A stretch of 63,325 bases of DNA from Flavobacteriales bacterium (GTDB lineage Bacteria; Bacteroidota; Bacteroidia; JANQJC01): the NCBI GenBank assembly GCA_028281825.1, contig JANQJC010000088.1, positions 1-63,325 of the forward strand. Direction: 5' to 3'. How positions within the stretch are numbered: the first letter of the stretch is position 1; each line of letters starts with the position of its first letter. This document shows positions 53,886 through 62,518 of the stretch, one piece after another. The notes below the pieces were generated by a model. It was given only the letters and a program-made list of their open reading frames with translations, searched no databases and was not told the DNA's origin. The position numbers and the translations under genes are program-made.

Positions 53886-55982
53886 ATGAAAAGGATTTTA
53901 GCTATTCTTATCGGGCTTCTTGTCTATTCAGGGGCCTATGCACAAGACTTTGAAAAAGAAACCGTTCACTTTGAAACTGACAAGGCTGAACTGCGAACAT
54001 CAGAAAAGCAACGCATTGATGCTTTCCTGGAAACACTGGGCGACATTGATAAAGTGCGCTTTGGCGTTTATGGCCACACTGATAGCCGTGGAAGCATTGA
54101 CTACAACCTCGACTTATCTGAACACCGCACCGAAAGCGTGATGGACTACCTCATGTACAGGGGCGTAGATGCGAGTAATGTAATCGCTGATTACTTTGGC
54201 GAGATAAATCCTATTGCTGAAAATAGCAACGACAATGGTATGGCAGACAACCGCCGGGTGGAAATACGAGCCTTTGAAATTCCACCTGCTGAGATAATGG
54301 TAAGTAACTTGACTCCCAACCCTTATGGCTTCAAAGAGCATAATCTGGTAAAGCCTATTCTCCCGAAACTAGTGAAAGAAAGACAGGTATTCACCGTTGA
54401 TGTAGATTTACCTGTTTCTATACTCACAGAAAGTGGTACCAGGGTTAAAATACCGGCCAATGCTTTGGTAGATGCCAACGGCAACCCTGTGCAAGGCGAA
54501 GTGAATATCTCCTATCGTGAATACCACGAGCCACTGGAAGTATTGCTCAGCGGCATTCCCATGACTTTTGACTCGGCGGGGGCTCGGCATCAATTTCAAA
54601 CAGCAGGCATGTTTGAATTGCAGGCTGTGAAAGAAGGCGAAGAAGTATTTATAAAACCAGGTGAGAAAATCAAGATTGAGATGCAATCAATGGATGATGA
54701 ATCTGATTATAACCTATATGCCCTGGATGAAACACAAGGCTGGCAAAATATCAACACCGCCCCTGCCAATCCTCCTGTTCAATGGACACAAAATATGTAC
54801 CCCTCTTGGGCTTATCAGTATTTCATGAACTACCAGAGAAATGGCTCGAATATATTAGAACAGATAGACCCATGTACTTTTAATGAACAGTTTGATGACC
54901 CCGGCTATTACTACACACACAAGAGTGACCAAGTAAGTGACTACAGAACTATTTATAGGTTTACCTCGGGAAAAAGAAAAGGATTGCTAAGGAGGTATGG
55001 ACTACTTAAAATACGCACTGTACGGCGCCATAAGGGCGACCCGAAAGATATGGTGAGGTTTACCGTGCAACAATTAACCTCTCCAAACACACACCATGAA
55101 TTGCGGGCATTTAAAAATAGTTCTTGGGTATTGATAGAACCAATGAATAGAACCGACTTTAGAAAAACTTTCTCTTACAAGAAAAAATACAATGATATCC
55201 GCATCATCCCAAGTGAGAATGGTGATTATGCAATCCTCAATCTGAAGGGTGATGAAGGATACATACAATTCAAAGTATACCCTTCTGTGCCCGGTATTGA
55301 TGACTCTGAAATTGCAATGCAAAGCTTCGAAAAAGACTATCCACGCTACGAGAAAGCACTTGCGCGAAGGGCAAAAAGATATGATAGGGTTACTGCAAGA
55401 AAAAACAAACACCTACTCAGAGACTATGAAACTTTGAGAAAACAGAACTATAAAACTATCAGGGATTATATGACGGATAAAGAAAAAGAAATGACATTCA
55501 GCGAGTGGATTACTTATAATCAAGAGTTGATGGCTGAAATGAGAGAAGATGCCAATAAGGCTCGTGCCAACAGCTTTACCCTCACCCGCAGCTTGGCAAT
55601 AGACGGATTTGGAGTTTACAACTGCGACCAAATCTACAGATTGCAGGAACCAGTGAGCGTAATAGCCCAATTCAATGCTAATGATAACGATAAGAAAATA
55701 AAATGGAAAACCGCTTATGTTCTGGATGCCAACCTACGTGGTGTACTTACTTATCATAGCAAAGGCTATGCTGGAGTCAGTAAACCTGGAGTGATTTCGC
55801 TTGACCCAAAAACTGTTCAGGCTATGGTAGTCACAGACAATAGTGATAACCTCTCTATCATCAGAAAGCCTGAAATAGGCAATCTGTTTGCTGAAGGCGA
55901 GGTACATACATTCAGTGTTAAAGAGTTAGATGAAGTAACATCGGTTGGTGAACTCAAAGAAATGTTGGGTCTAGCCAACTAG
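53886..55982 (+). CDS. OmpA-family protein with the OmpA domain at the N-terminus
   Basis: The 698 residues start with a signal peptide (LAILIGLLVYSGAYAQ). The peptidoglycan-binding OmpA domain lies at about 25-130: VHFETDKAELRTSEKQRI, FGVYGHTDSRGSIDYNLDLSEHRTESV and ADNRRVEIRAFE with the diglycan-binding Arg. OmpA domains are normally C-terminal. The remaining about 550 residues are unrecognised, with beta-rich and Lys/Arg/Tyr-rich helical stretches (about 490-560). A strong hairpin follows the stop. It is likely a periplasmic protein tied to murein. Confidence 0.82.
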   Translation: MKRILAILIGLLVYSGAYAQDFEKETVHFETDKAELRTSEKQRIDAFLETLGDIDKVRFGVYGHTDSRGSIDYNLDLSEHRTESVMDYLMYRGVDASNVIADYFGEINPIAENSNDNGMADNRRVEIRAFEIPPAEIMVSNLTPNPYGFKEHNLVKPILPKLVKERQVFTVDVDLPVSILTESGTRVKIPANALVDANGNPVQGEVNISYREYHEPLEVLLSGIPMTFDSAGARHQFQTAGMFELQAVKEGEEVFIKPGEKIKIEMQSMDDESDYNLYALDETQGWQNINTAPANPPVQWTQNMYPSWAYQYFMNYQRNGSNILEQIDPCTFNEQFDDPGYYYTHKSDQVSDYRTIYRFTSGKRKGLLRRYGLLKIRTVRRHKGDPKDMVRFTVQQLTSPNTHHELRAFKNSSWVLIEPMNRTDFRKTFSYKKKYNDIRIIPSENGDYAILNLKGDEGYIQFKVYPSVPGIDDSEIAMQSFEKDYPRYEKALARRAKRYDRVTARKNKHLLRDYETLRKQNYKTIRDYMTDKEKEMTFSEWITYNQELMAEMREDANKARANSFTLTRSLAIDGFGVYNCDQIYRLQEPVSVIAQFNANDNDKKIKWKTAYVLDANLRGVLTYHSKGYAGVSKPGVISLDPKTVQAMVVTDNSDNLSIIRKPEIGNLFAEGEVHTFSVKELDEVTSVGELKEMLGLAN

Positions 55983-55999
55983 TTATAGATTCGGTTTGG

Positions 56000-56027
56000 A
56001 AAAAAGGCGGGTGTACCCGCCTTTTTT
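56000..56027. terminator. Terminator after the OmpA-family gene
   Basis: A 12-bp stem aaaaaggcgggt/acccgccttttt with a 2-nt central loop, symmetric enough to stop transcription from either side. Confidence 0.88.
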
Positions 56028-56076
56028 ATTGCTCCATTGTCAAAAGTAGAGCATTTGTAGTTTAAAACATTTACGA

Positions 56077-56084
56077 TAACTTTG
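56077..56084 (+). promoter_or_regulatory. Promoter of the WG-repeat gene (TTTG-N19-TAACTTTG)
   Basis: TTTG at 56054-56057 and TAACTTTG at 56077-56084 are separated by 19 nt. This is the best match to the Bacteroidota -33/-7 consensus in the window. The leader is about 20 nt. Confidence 0.75.
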
Positions 56085-56107
56085 GTACGCCTAAAAAACA
56101 CTTCACA

Positions 56108-57082
56108 ATGAAAAAATACATCTTCTTAACCTTTTTTGCACTCACACTACTTTCTACCTTATCAAGCTATGCGCAGCAAGAGGTAATGGCACAGCGCCGT
56201 GGCAACCTTTATGGCTTTTATAGTTTTGATGGTGAGGAAATGATAGCACCTACTTACAATACGATAAAAGGTTTTTCTGAAGGATATGCCGCAGTTCAGC
56301 TAAACGGCAAGTGGGGTTTCGTAGATAAATATGGTAATGAAGTTATTCGCCCAAAATATGTTTCTGTTCATAATTTCAACAATGGTTTGGCAGCTGTGCG
56401 TATTTATGACAAGTATAGCTACATTAATAAAGATGATAGTGTAGTTATCTCTGCCAATTATATTGATGCCGGTCCATACAACGGTGGCTCTTTTCCTGTG
56501 AAAAAAGAAACTGGTTGGGGTTTTGTAGATAAAACTGAAAAAGCAATCACAGACTTTAAATATGAGGCCGCAACTCCATTTGAAGGAGGTGTGGCTATGG
56601 TTAAGCTAAATGGTAAGTGGGGCGCAATCGATATCGGTGAAAAAGAAATCACAGGTTTCATTTACGACGATGCCACAGAATTTTCTCAAGGTCTAGCCGC
56701 AGTGAAAAAAGGTGATAAGTGGGGTTTCGTCAATGCCGAAGGTCAACAGGTTGTTGATTTCATGTATGATGGTGCTGGAAAATTTGGCTCCAACATGGCA
56801 CCCGTTCGTAAAGAAGATAAATGGGGGTATATTGACATAAAGGGCAAGGTAGCAGTGCCCACCGAGTATGAGGCTGCTAGCCCATTTAGTGAGGGCTTTG
56901 GTCTGGTAAAACAGGATGGCAAATTTGGCTTCGTAAACCCTCAGGGTAAAGTATTGGGCAAAATCAAGTATAAAGCAGCCAAAGACTTCAATGGTGGTAA
57001 GGCTCATATCAAGCTTAAGAAATGGGGCTACCTCGAGCCATCAGGCAAAGAATACTTTAGCAGGGTAAATTCCCAATTCTAA
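56108..57082 (+). CDS. WG-repeat protein
   Basis: The 324-residue secreted protein (signal YIFLTFFALTLLSTLSSYAQ) consists of about nine WG beta-hairpin repeats of about 30 residues (KWGFVDKYGNEVIRPKY, GWGFVDKTEKAITDFKY, KWGAIDIGEKEITGFIY and so on). WG repeats are common in Bacteroidota and of unknown role; similar sequences may bind proteins. Apart from the terminal repeats there is no other domain. Confidence 0.88.
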   Translation: MKKYIFLTFFALTLLSTLSSYAQQEVMAQRRGNLYGFYSFDGEEMIAPTYNTIKGFSEGYAAVQLNGKWGFVDKYGNEVIRPKYVSVHNFNNGLAAVRIYDKYSYINKDDSVVISANYIDAGPYNGGSFPVKKETGWGFVDKTEKAITDFKYEAATPFEGGVAMVKLNGKWGAIDIGEKEITGFIYDDATEFSQGLAAVKKGDKWGFVNAEGQQVVDFMYDGAGKFGSNMAPVRKEDKWGYIDIKGKVAVPTEYEAASPFSEGFGLVKQDGKFGFVNPQGKVLGKIKYKAAKDFNGGKAHIKLKKWGYLEPSGKEYFSRVNSQF

Positions 57083-57128
57083 TCACAACCTGCATCCTGT
57101 TAAATTGTAGTATTTTCGCTTCCCCAAA

Positions 57129-58928
57129 ATGGAAGTGAAAACGGTATACCAACAGCGCCTCTCCAAGATTGAAGGCGAGCTAAATCAAACCCGTCAGAAA
57201 GCGAGCCGCTTACCCTTTATCAGGTTAGGCGTATTAGTATTGGTGATTGTGGTTTTTGTCATCCTTTTTCAACTTGGATTAACTACAATAGCTTGGATAG
57301 GCCTTGTTGCAGGCCTCGCCGTATTTGGCAAAATCGTTCAGCACGACCTTAAGGTAAACAAACAAGTAAAGCGCTTGGAAACGCTGCTGCTCATCAATCA
57401 ACAGGAGAACCAAAGCCTGGAAGGTGATATGAGTGCTTTTGATGGCGGTAAAGTATTCATTGATAAAACCCACAGGTACACTCACGACTTTGACATTTTT
57501 GGTGATAGTTCCCTTTTTAGATTAATCAATAGAACAACAAGTGCCCCCGGTAAGGGCTTACTTGCCCAATGGCTTGCCTTCCCTACTGAGAAGGAAACAG
57601 TACTCAAACGTCAAGAAGCCATTAAAGAGCTAGGCCAAAAAGTAGATTGGAGGCATGAGTTTCGCACCGCTGGTATGCTTCATGAGCAATCAGGTAATAG
57701 TAATGCCAGTATTTTAGAGTGGTTGGCTGAAGAGAACCTATTTGTCCACAAAACCATACTTTGGGTAGCCTGCGCTATCCTCCCACCAATAACACTTTTT
57801 GCCTGCGTTGCCGCTTTCTTTTTCATCCCTGACTACGTGGCCTATACCCTACTCGCCATTCAAGCCTTTTTCCTCTGGAAATACAAGGAAGACATCGCCA
57901 GGGTGTATTTCAAAACATCAAGGCAGGTAGATTTACTCCGATCCTATTCCGACCTAATTGAAGTAATAGAAAACCAAAACTTCGATTCGGAATTGTTGAA
58001 AAAACTAAAGAAAAAACTCACTTCAGGAGACAAAACTGCTTCGCAACATATTAGGCTGCTGGTGAACTACCTTAATTATATGGATTACAAACTCAACATC
58101 CTTGTATATATACCATTAGCTTTAATTGGCATGTGGGATTTCCAGTGGATGCTAAGATTGGAGCGCTGGAAACAAATGCACGCTTTTAAGGTCAAGGATT
58201 GGTTTCACGCCCTGGCTGAGTTTGAGGCGTTGGCTAGCATAGGCAATCTTCAATTCAACCATCCCAATTGGGTTTTCCCTGAAATATCAGACAAACCCCT
58301 TTACATCAGCGGAAAAGTGTTAGGCCATCCACTTATTCCACCTGCGCAAAGGGTGTGCAATGACGTACATATCGACAAGAAAGGCAAGATACTTCTGGTA
58401 ACAGGCTCTAACATGGCAGGTAAGAGCACCTACTTGAGAACTGTGGGTATCAATATTGTATTGTCCTTTGCTGGTGCACCTGTCTGTGCCAAAAGCTTTA
58501 CCACAAGTCAAACAGGAATCTTCACTTCCATGCGTATATCAGACTCACTGGAAGACAACACTTCGTCATTCTATGCCGAGCTAAAACGCCTCAAAGAAAT
58601 AATTGAAGCCGTGGAAAATGGCGAGAACATCATCTTCCTTTTGGATGAGATACTCAGGGGTACCAACTCTAACGACAGACACACAGGTTCAAAGGCATTG
58701 ATACAGCAAATGATAAAAGCCAATGGCTCAGGTATTCTGGCCACTCATGACCTTGAGTTGGGTGAATTGGAAAAAGAATTTCCTGACAATATTGAAAATT
58801 GGAGTTTTGATGTACAGGTAGATGGGGAAGAACTTTTCTTTGATTATAAAATACACCCTGGTATCTGCACTAGCCTTAATGCCAGCATCCTCATGAAAAA
58901 AATGGGAATAAAAGTAGATGGCGATTAG
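57129..58928 (+). CDS. Membrane-anchored MutS-like ATPase
   Basis: The 599-residue protein carries the MutS core and ATPase (domains III-V) but lacks mismatch-recognition domain I. Two hydrophobic pairs (about 24-72 and 210-252, with VLVLVIVVFVILFQLGL and ILWVACAILPPITLFACVAAFFF) suggest it sits in the membrane. The ATPase is intact: Walker A GSNMAGKST, Walker B IIFLLDEILRGTNSNDR, and the conserved ATHDLELGEL. Automatic annotation as mismatch repair MutS would mislead; its role is unknown. Confidence 0.85.
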   Translation: MEVKTVYQQRLSKIEGELNQTRQKASRLPFIRLGVLVLVIVVFVILFQLGLTTIAWIGLVAGLAVFGKIVQHDLKVNKQVKRLETLLLINQQENQSLEGDMSAFDGGKVFIDKTHRYTHDFDIFGDSSLFRLINRTTSAPGKGLLAQWLAFPTEKETVLKRQEAIKELGQKVDWRHEFRTAGMLHEQSGNSNASILEWLAEENLFVHKTILWVACAILPPITLFACVAAFFFIPDYVAYTLLAIQAFFLWKYKEDIARVYFKTSRQVDLLRSYSDLIEVIENQNFDSELLKKLKKKLTSGDKTASQHIRLLVNYLNYMDYKLNILVYIPLALIGMWDFQWMLRLERWKQMHAFKVKDWFHALAEFEALASIGNLQFNHPNWVFPEISDKPLYISGKVLGHPLIPPAQRVCNDVHIDKKGKILLVTGSNMAGKSTYLRTVGINIVLSFAGAPVCAKSFTTSQTGIFTSMRISDSLEDNTSSFYAELKRLKEIIEAVENGENIIFLLDEILRGTNSNDRHTGSKALIQQMIKANGSGILATHDLELGELEKEFPDNIENWSFDVQVDGEELFFDYKIHPGICTSLNASILMKKMGIKVDGD

Positions 58929-60694
58929 CGCCCGCTTATCATCACCTTTTGGGTAAGGCTTAATTTGTCTCCTTCAAATACCTTCACGCAATAAATTCCG
59001 CTTGCAACACTCCCCAAGTCTATTGACAACCTTTCTGAAGTCGGGAACTCATTCAATATCATAGCCCCCATAGAGTTGAATATCTCTACTCTCACTTCAT
59101 CATTCAGCTCAAAACCTTCAATAAAAAATTGCCCGCTATTAGGGTTAGGGTAGGTATTTAGGTTACCTGATGCATCTTCGTTCACGCTGGTGTATATTTC
59201 GTTACAAGCATCATCTTCGGCAGGCAACATACCAGTATAGCAACCTTGCAAATGCTCACTGTCTGTCATTACGTGGTTAGTTGCCCCAATGTCATTTTCT
59301 AATTGAAGATTTCTCCTGGCTTGTCCCGTTGTCAGTCTGTAGTACATTACCGACTCAGTATTCATATTGTGTTGTATCAAATGAGCGTGGCCCAACTCAT
59401 GCAATATCGCCGATTCAAAGTCAAATTTACCTGTAGCTACAGGCTCAGGGCCATGATGCCATACAAAATCAGGATTAAGCACCATGTCCATCTCGGTCAT
59501 CACCCAATGTGTTTCACCATCAAAAGTACAGCTAGAATAAGATATCACTGTTGAACCTAAGATACCAGCTGGCAACGACCCATCAGTATCAAACTCAACT
59601 AAACTAATGTTATCATTAAAGTTGATACCCACATTAGATGGCGCTTCAGTATTTGGGCTGATGTTAATATGAGTGCTACATTTCCAGTTATGTAATGCCC
59701 TGGTAAAAGAAGTCTTCACTTCCTGATTATTGAAAATACCAGGACCAAAGAAAAAAGTATATCCACCATTACCGTTCACATCAGCCACATCAGTATGCTG
59801 AATGCTGCCCGTGTAATATATCTCGCTTTTTGCGTATTTAACATTCACTTGCTGCAAGCTAACAGCCGTGCCTCCATTGGCAGTATAAACACGTATTGGG
59901 CCAGTACCAGCAACATATTGACCATATACAGTAGCTGATGGCACAGTCACCTCAATCAAGGTATCACTCCATAACAGGATATGTGGGCCATTAGGCACAT
60001 CAATATAGCTGGAACCACCATTATTCGCATTCTTAAACGATACCTTACCATCCAACTGGTTGCTGCCGAAACCGGCACCTCTAATTGTAAGCACATCCCT
60101 GGTACCAGCGGTTATCACCGTTGGGGTCACACTATTAATCACAACCGCTTGCTCACTTTTAATCGCTTCGATTTCGTAGCGTTGGTAGCCTTCAACTTTG
60201 TAAAATTGTTTCCCTTTTCTGGTAGATATATCTTGCTTAAGCTTATCCATATCTATTTTCTCACCAAACACATTAATCGCCTTGTGTTCCCCCTCTTCAT
60301 ACTTGAAAAAACCGTGAGACAATCCGTACACCTGCATACCTTGGCCACTGCTTTTGCACATAAATACTCCCCTATCACCAATAGCCAGCTGCAATGAGGG
60401 GTAAACCATTTGTGCATAACCATCAACTACCCCACCCTGGGTTGTAATGTAAGCCCTGGTTTGTCCATTTCTGCCTAAAGTTTGGGTAAGGTCAACAGTA
60501 TATCGGGTATAAATCGCTCCACTAGTAGCATCACGATAGGAGTTGCGCTCAGTTATTTCTCCTTCATAAATCTGCTCACTACCGTCAATAATCTGATCAA
60601 GTGAAAGACTTTCCATCATGCATTGAGCATACAAAGATGTTGAAAAAACGAAAGCTAAAAGAAAAACAAATATGTACTTAAAAATAGACCTCAA
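58925..60694 (-). CDS. Secreted zinc metalloprotease (metzincin-like) with TIG and T9SS domains
   Basis: This 589-residue protein has a signal peptide (IFKYIFVFLLAFVFSTSLYAQ). Residues about 190-290 look like an IPT/TIG fold (SVTPTVITAGTRDVLTIRGAGFGS). The catalytic motif HELGHAHLIQH (HExxHxxxxxH) with the following Met turn (VMYYRLT) marks a metzincin of matrixin or related type. The C-terminal sorting domain is at about 515-589 (TYPNPNSGQFFIE, SGIYCVKV). It should be an active secreted or surface protease. Its stop overlaps the stop of the convergent MutS-like gene. Confidence 0.86.
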   Translation of the reverse strand: MRSIFKYIFVFLLAFVFSTSLYAQCMMESLSLDQIIDGSEQIYEGEITERNSYRDATSGAIYTRYTVDLTQTLGRNGQTRAYITTQGGVVDGYAQMVYPSLQLAIGDRGVFMCKSSGQGMQVYGLSHGFFKYEEGEHKAINVFGEKIDMDKLKQDISTRKGKQFYKVEGYQRYEIEAIKSEQAVVINSVTPTVITAGTRDVLTIRGAGFGSNQLDGKVSFKNANNGGSSYIDVPNGPHILLWSDTLIEVTVPSATVYGQYVAGTGPIRVYTANGGTAVSLQQVNVKYAKSEIYYTGSIQHTDVADVNGNGGYTFFFGPGIFNNQEVKTSFTRALHNWKCSTHINISPNTEAPSNVGINFNDNISLVEFDTDGSLPAGILGSTVISYSSCTFDGETHWVMTEMDMVLNPDFVWHHGPEPVATGKFDFESAILHELGHAHLIQHNMNTESVMYYRLTTGQARRNLQLENDIGATNHVMTDSEHLQGCYTGMLPAEDDACNEIYTSVNEDASGNLNTYPNPNSGQFFIEGFELNDEVRVEIFNSMGAMILNEFPTSERLSIDLGSVASGIYCVKVFEGDKLSLTQKVMISGR

Positions 60695-60840
60695 TCTGGC
60701 GTTTTTTCCCTTATTACCCTACTTCGAACGTAAATTCTACATATAAGTTAGCCTTTTGAAGAATTATTTTGCTGAACTTTAGCCCAAGAAATGTTGTTCG
60801 TCGATGAATAGACTGTTAATCGGCATCAGAGAAAGTAAAA

Positions 60841-61512
60841 ATGAAGAAAAATCACATTTCAGTCACCAAAACCGCACGCTACTATACCCTTGGCGAGTTG
60901 AATGAAGAAATTGAAAACGTTTGGTTCGTGTGCCATGGTTATGGGCAACTGGCTGAATACTTTATCAAGCACTTTCAGGCATTGGATGATGGTAAAACAT
61001 ACATTATCGCTCCAGAGGGTCTTTCAAGGTTTTATCTGGGGGAATTCACTGGGCGTGTTGGAGCTACATGGCTCACCCGTGATGATAGGGAGTTGGATAT
61101 CAAGGATTACATGAATTTCTTTGACCAGCTTTTGATGCCAATAATAGCAGGTGAAAAGTACTTGAAAGTTCGCTTCCACTTTCTTGGTTTCTCTCAGGGT
61201 GCCACCACATTATGCAGATACCTTGCTTTCAAGAAATTTGCACGAATTGATAGCCTGATAATGTGGGCGGGGTCATTACCCCACGACGTAACTCCTGAAT
61301 TGGCACGCGAAGTTTTTGGCAAAGCCCCTATCTATATTGTGTACGGAGACAAAGATGAGTTCCTGGAACACATCAATATACAAGAGTATGAAGAGAAAGT
61401 AAAAGCACTGGGCTTAAACTACAAGATAATACCCTTTGAGGGCAAACATGAAATGAACAAGGACGTTCTTATTCAATTGAAGGAAAAAACCAGTAAGCAA
61501 CTGGCAGACTAA
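60841..61512 (+). CDS. Alpha/beta hydrolase, phospholipase/carboxylesterase type
   Basis: This 223-residue alpha/beta hydrolase has nucleophile Ser118 in FLGFSQGATT, an acid Asp in YIVYGDKDEFL and a catalytic His in GKHEMNKD. VCHGYGQLAEYF is the oxyanion region. No signal peptide is present. The closest family is short-chain carboxylesterase/phospholipase (PF02230-like), which hydrolyses small esters or lysophospholipids; the substrate is not known. Confidence 0.85.
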   Translation: MKKNHISVTKTARYYTLGELNEEIENVWFVCHGYGQLAEYFIKHFQALDDGKTYIIAPEGLSRFYLGEFTGRVGATWLTRDDRELDIKDYMNFFDQLLMPIIAGEKYLKVRFHFLGFSQGATTLCRYLAFKKFARIDSLIMWAGSLPHDVTPELAREVFGKAPIYIVYGDKDEFLEHINIQEYEEKVKALGLNYKIIPFEGKHEMNKDVLIQLKEKTSKQLAD

Positions 61513-61554
61513 CTAGCTTATATATATTTACATCGTATTAAAAAAGAAGAATTC

Positions 61555-62004
61555 ATGTCATTAACTGATAAAGTAAATAACGAGATAAAAGAGGCCATGA
61601 AAGCCAAGGACACAGGAAAGCTTCAAGCCTTAAGAGCAATAAAGTCAGCACTATTATTAGCTTCAACTGAAAAAGGGGCTTCTGGTGAAGTAAGCGAGCA
61701 GGTAGAGTTTCAGATACTTCAAAAGCAACTGAAGCAACGCAAAGAAAGCGCTGAAATATACAAGCAACAAGGCCGTGAAGATTTAGCAGAGCAAGAACTA
61801 TCTGAAGCTGCCGTAATTGAGAATTTCCTCCCTAAAATGATGAGTGAGCATGAGTTGCGCCCAATACTTAGTGATATCATAGCCCAGGTTGGCGCGAGCA
61901 GCCCTGCTGATATGGGCAAGGTGATGGGTTCCGCCACTAAGCAGCTTGCAGGCAAAGCTGATAATAAAATGATATCTACACTTGTAAGAGAGCTTTTGAG
62001 CTAA
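61555..62004 (+). CDS. yqeY: GatB/YqeY domain-containing protein
   Basis: This 149-residue stand-alone YqeY domain shows KVNNEIKEAMKAKDTGKLQALRAIKSAL, then QLKQRKESAEIYKQQGREDLAEQE and the tail MGKVMGSATKQLAGKADNKMIS. It is similar to the tRNA-binding tail of GatB, which corresponds to the GatA encoded earlier in the window. The role of free YqeY is unclear. Confidence 0.9.
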   Translation: MSLTDKVNNEIKEAMKAKDTGKLQALRAIKSALLLASTEKGASGEVSEQVEFQILQKQLKQRKESAEIYKQQGREDLAEQELSEAAVIENFLPKMMSEHELRPILSDIIAQVGASSPADMGKVMGSATKQLAGKADNKMISTLVRELLS

Positions 62005-62020
62005 CCACTTACAAAGACCA

Positions 62021-62467
62021 GTGGACAAAAAATTCAGGAAAACGATATGGATATATGGCTTATCATTGGCTGCTCTTATCACCGTTATCAAGTTTTTTGA
62101 GTATAGTTATTTAGTCAAAAACCTGTCACTTGAGTTCTATATAGGCTTTATTGCCATATTCTTCACTGCATTTGGCATCTGGGTTGGATTCAAAATTATT
62201 GGAGAAAAGAAAACCAAGGTTATCCAGGTTCCGGTTCAGCAACTAGAAATAGACCGAGTAGCGATTAAAGAATTGGGTATAAGCAATCGTGAGTATGAAG
62301 TACTTGGACTAATGGCTCAAGGCTTGTCTAACCAAGAAATAGCGGATAAGCTATTTGTATCACTTCCCACTATCAAAACCCATACTTCTAACCTGTTTAG
62401 CAAGCTAGATGTAAAACGCCGCACACAGGCAGTACAAAAAGCTAAGGACCTAAGAATATTGGTATAA
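62021..62467 (+). CDS. Membrane-anchored LuxR-type transcription factor
   Basis: From GTG at 62021, 148 residues: two hydrophobic helices (about 9-28 and 39-60), then a LuxR-family HTH (about 82-148: ISNREYEVLGLMAQGLSNQEIADKLFVSLPTIKTHTSNLFSKLDVKRRTQAV). No receiver or ligand domain is present, so the membrane part may sense an integral signal or a partner protein. It starts 16 nt after yqeY. Confidence 0.85.
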   Translation: MDKKFRKTIWIYGLSLAALITVIKFFEYSYLVKNLSLEFYIGFIAIFFTAFGIWVGFKIIGEKKTKVIQVPVQQLEIDRVAIKELGISNREYEVLGLMAQGLSNQEIADKLFVSLPTIKTHTSNLFSKLDVKRRTQAVQKAKDLRILV

Positions 62468-62493
62468 AAAAGCCCCAACCAATGGTCGGGGCT
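62465..62493 (-). terminator. Terminator for the leftward coiled-coil gene
   Basis: Stem agccccaacc/ggtcggggct with an AAT loop has its T run on the minus strand (complement of aaaaaa). It overlaps the LuxR stop codon region and could also end the rightward unit, though its T run there is weak. Confidence 0.75.
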
Positions 62494-62518
62494 TCGTATA
62501 TCAATTGATTTATTTTTC

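Noticed and set aside
57129-58928. Mismatch repair mutS
   Set aside because: The mismatch-recognition domain is absent and membrane segments are present, so the standard name was not used.
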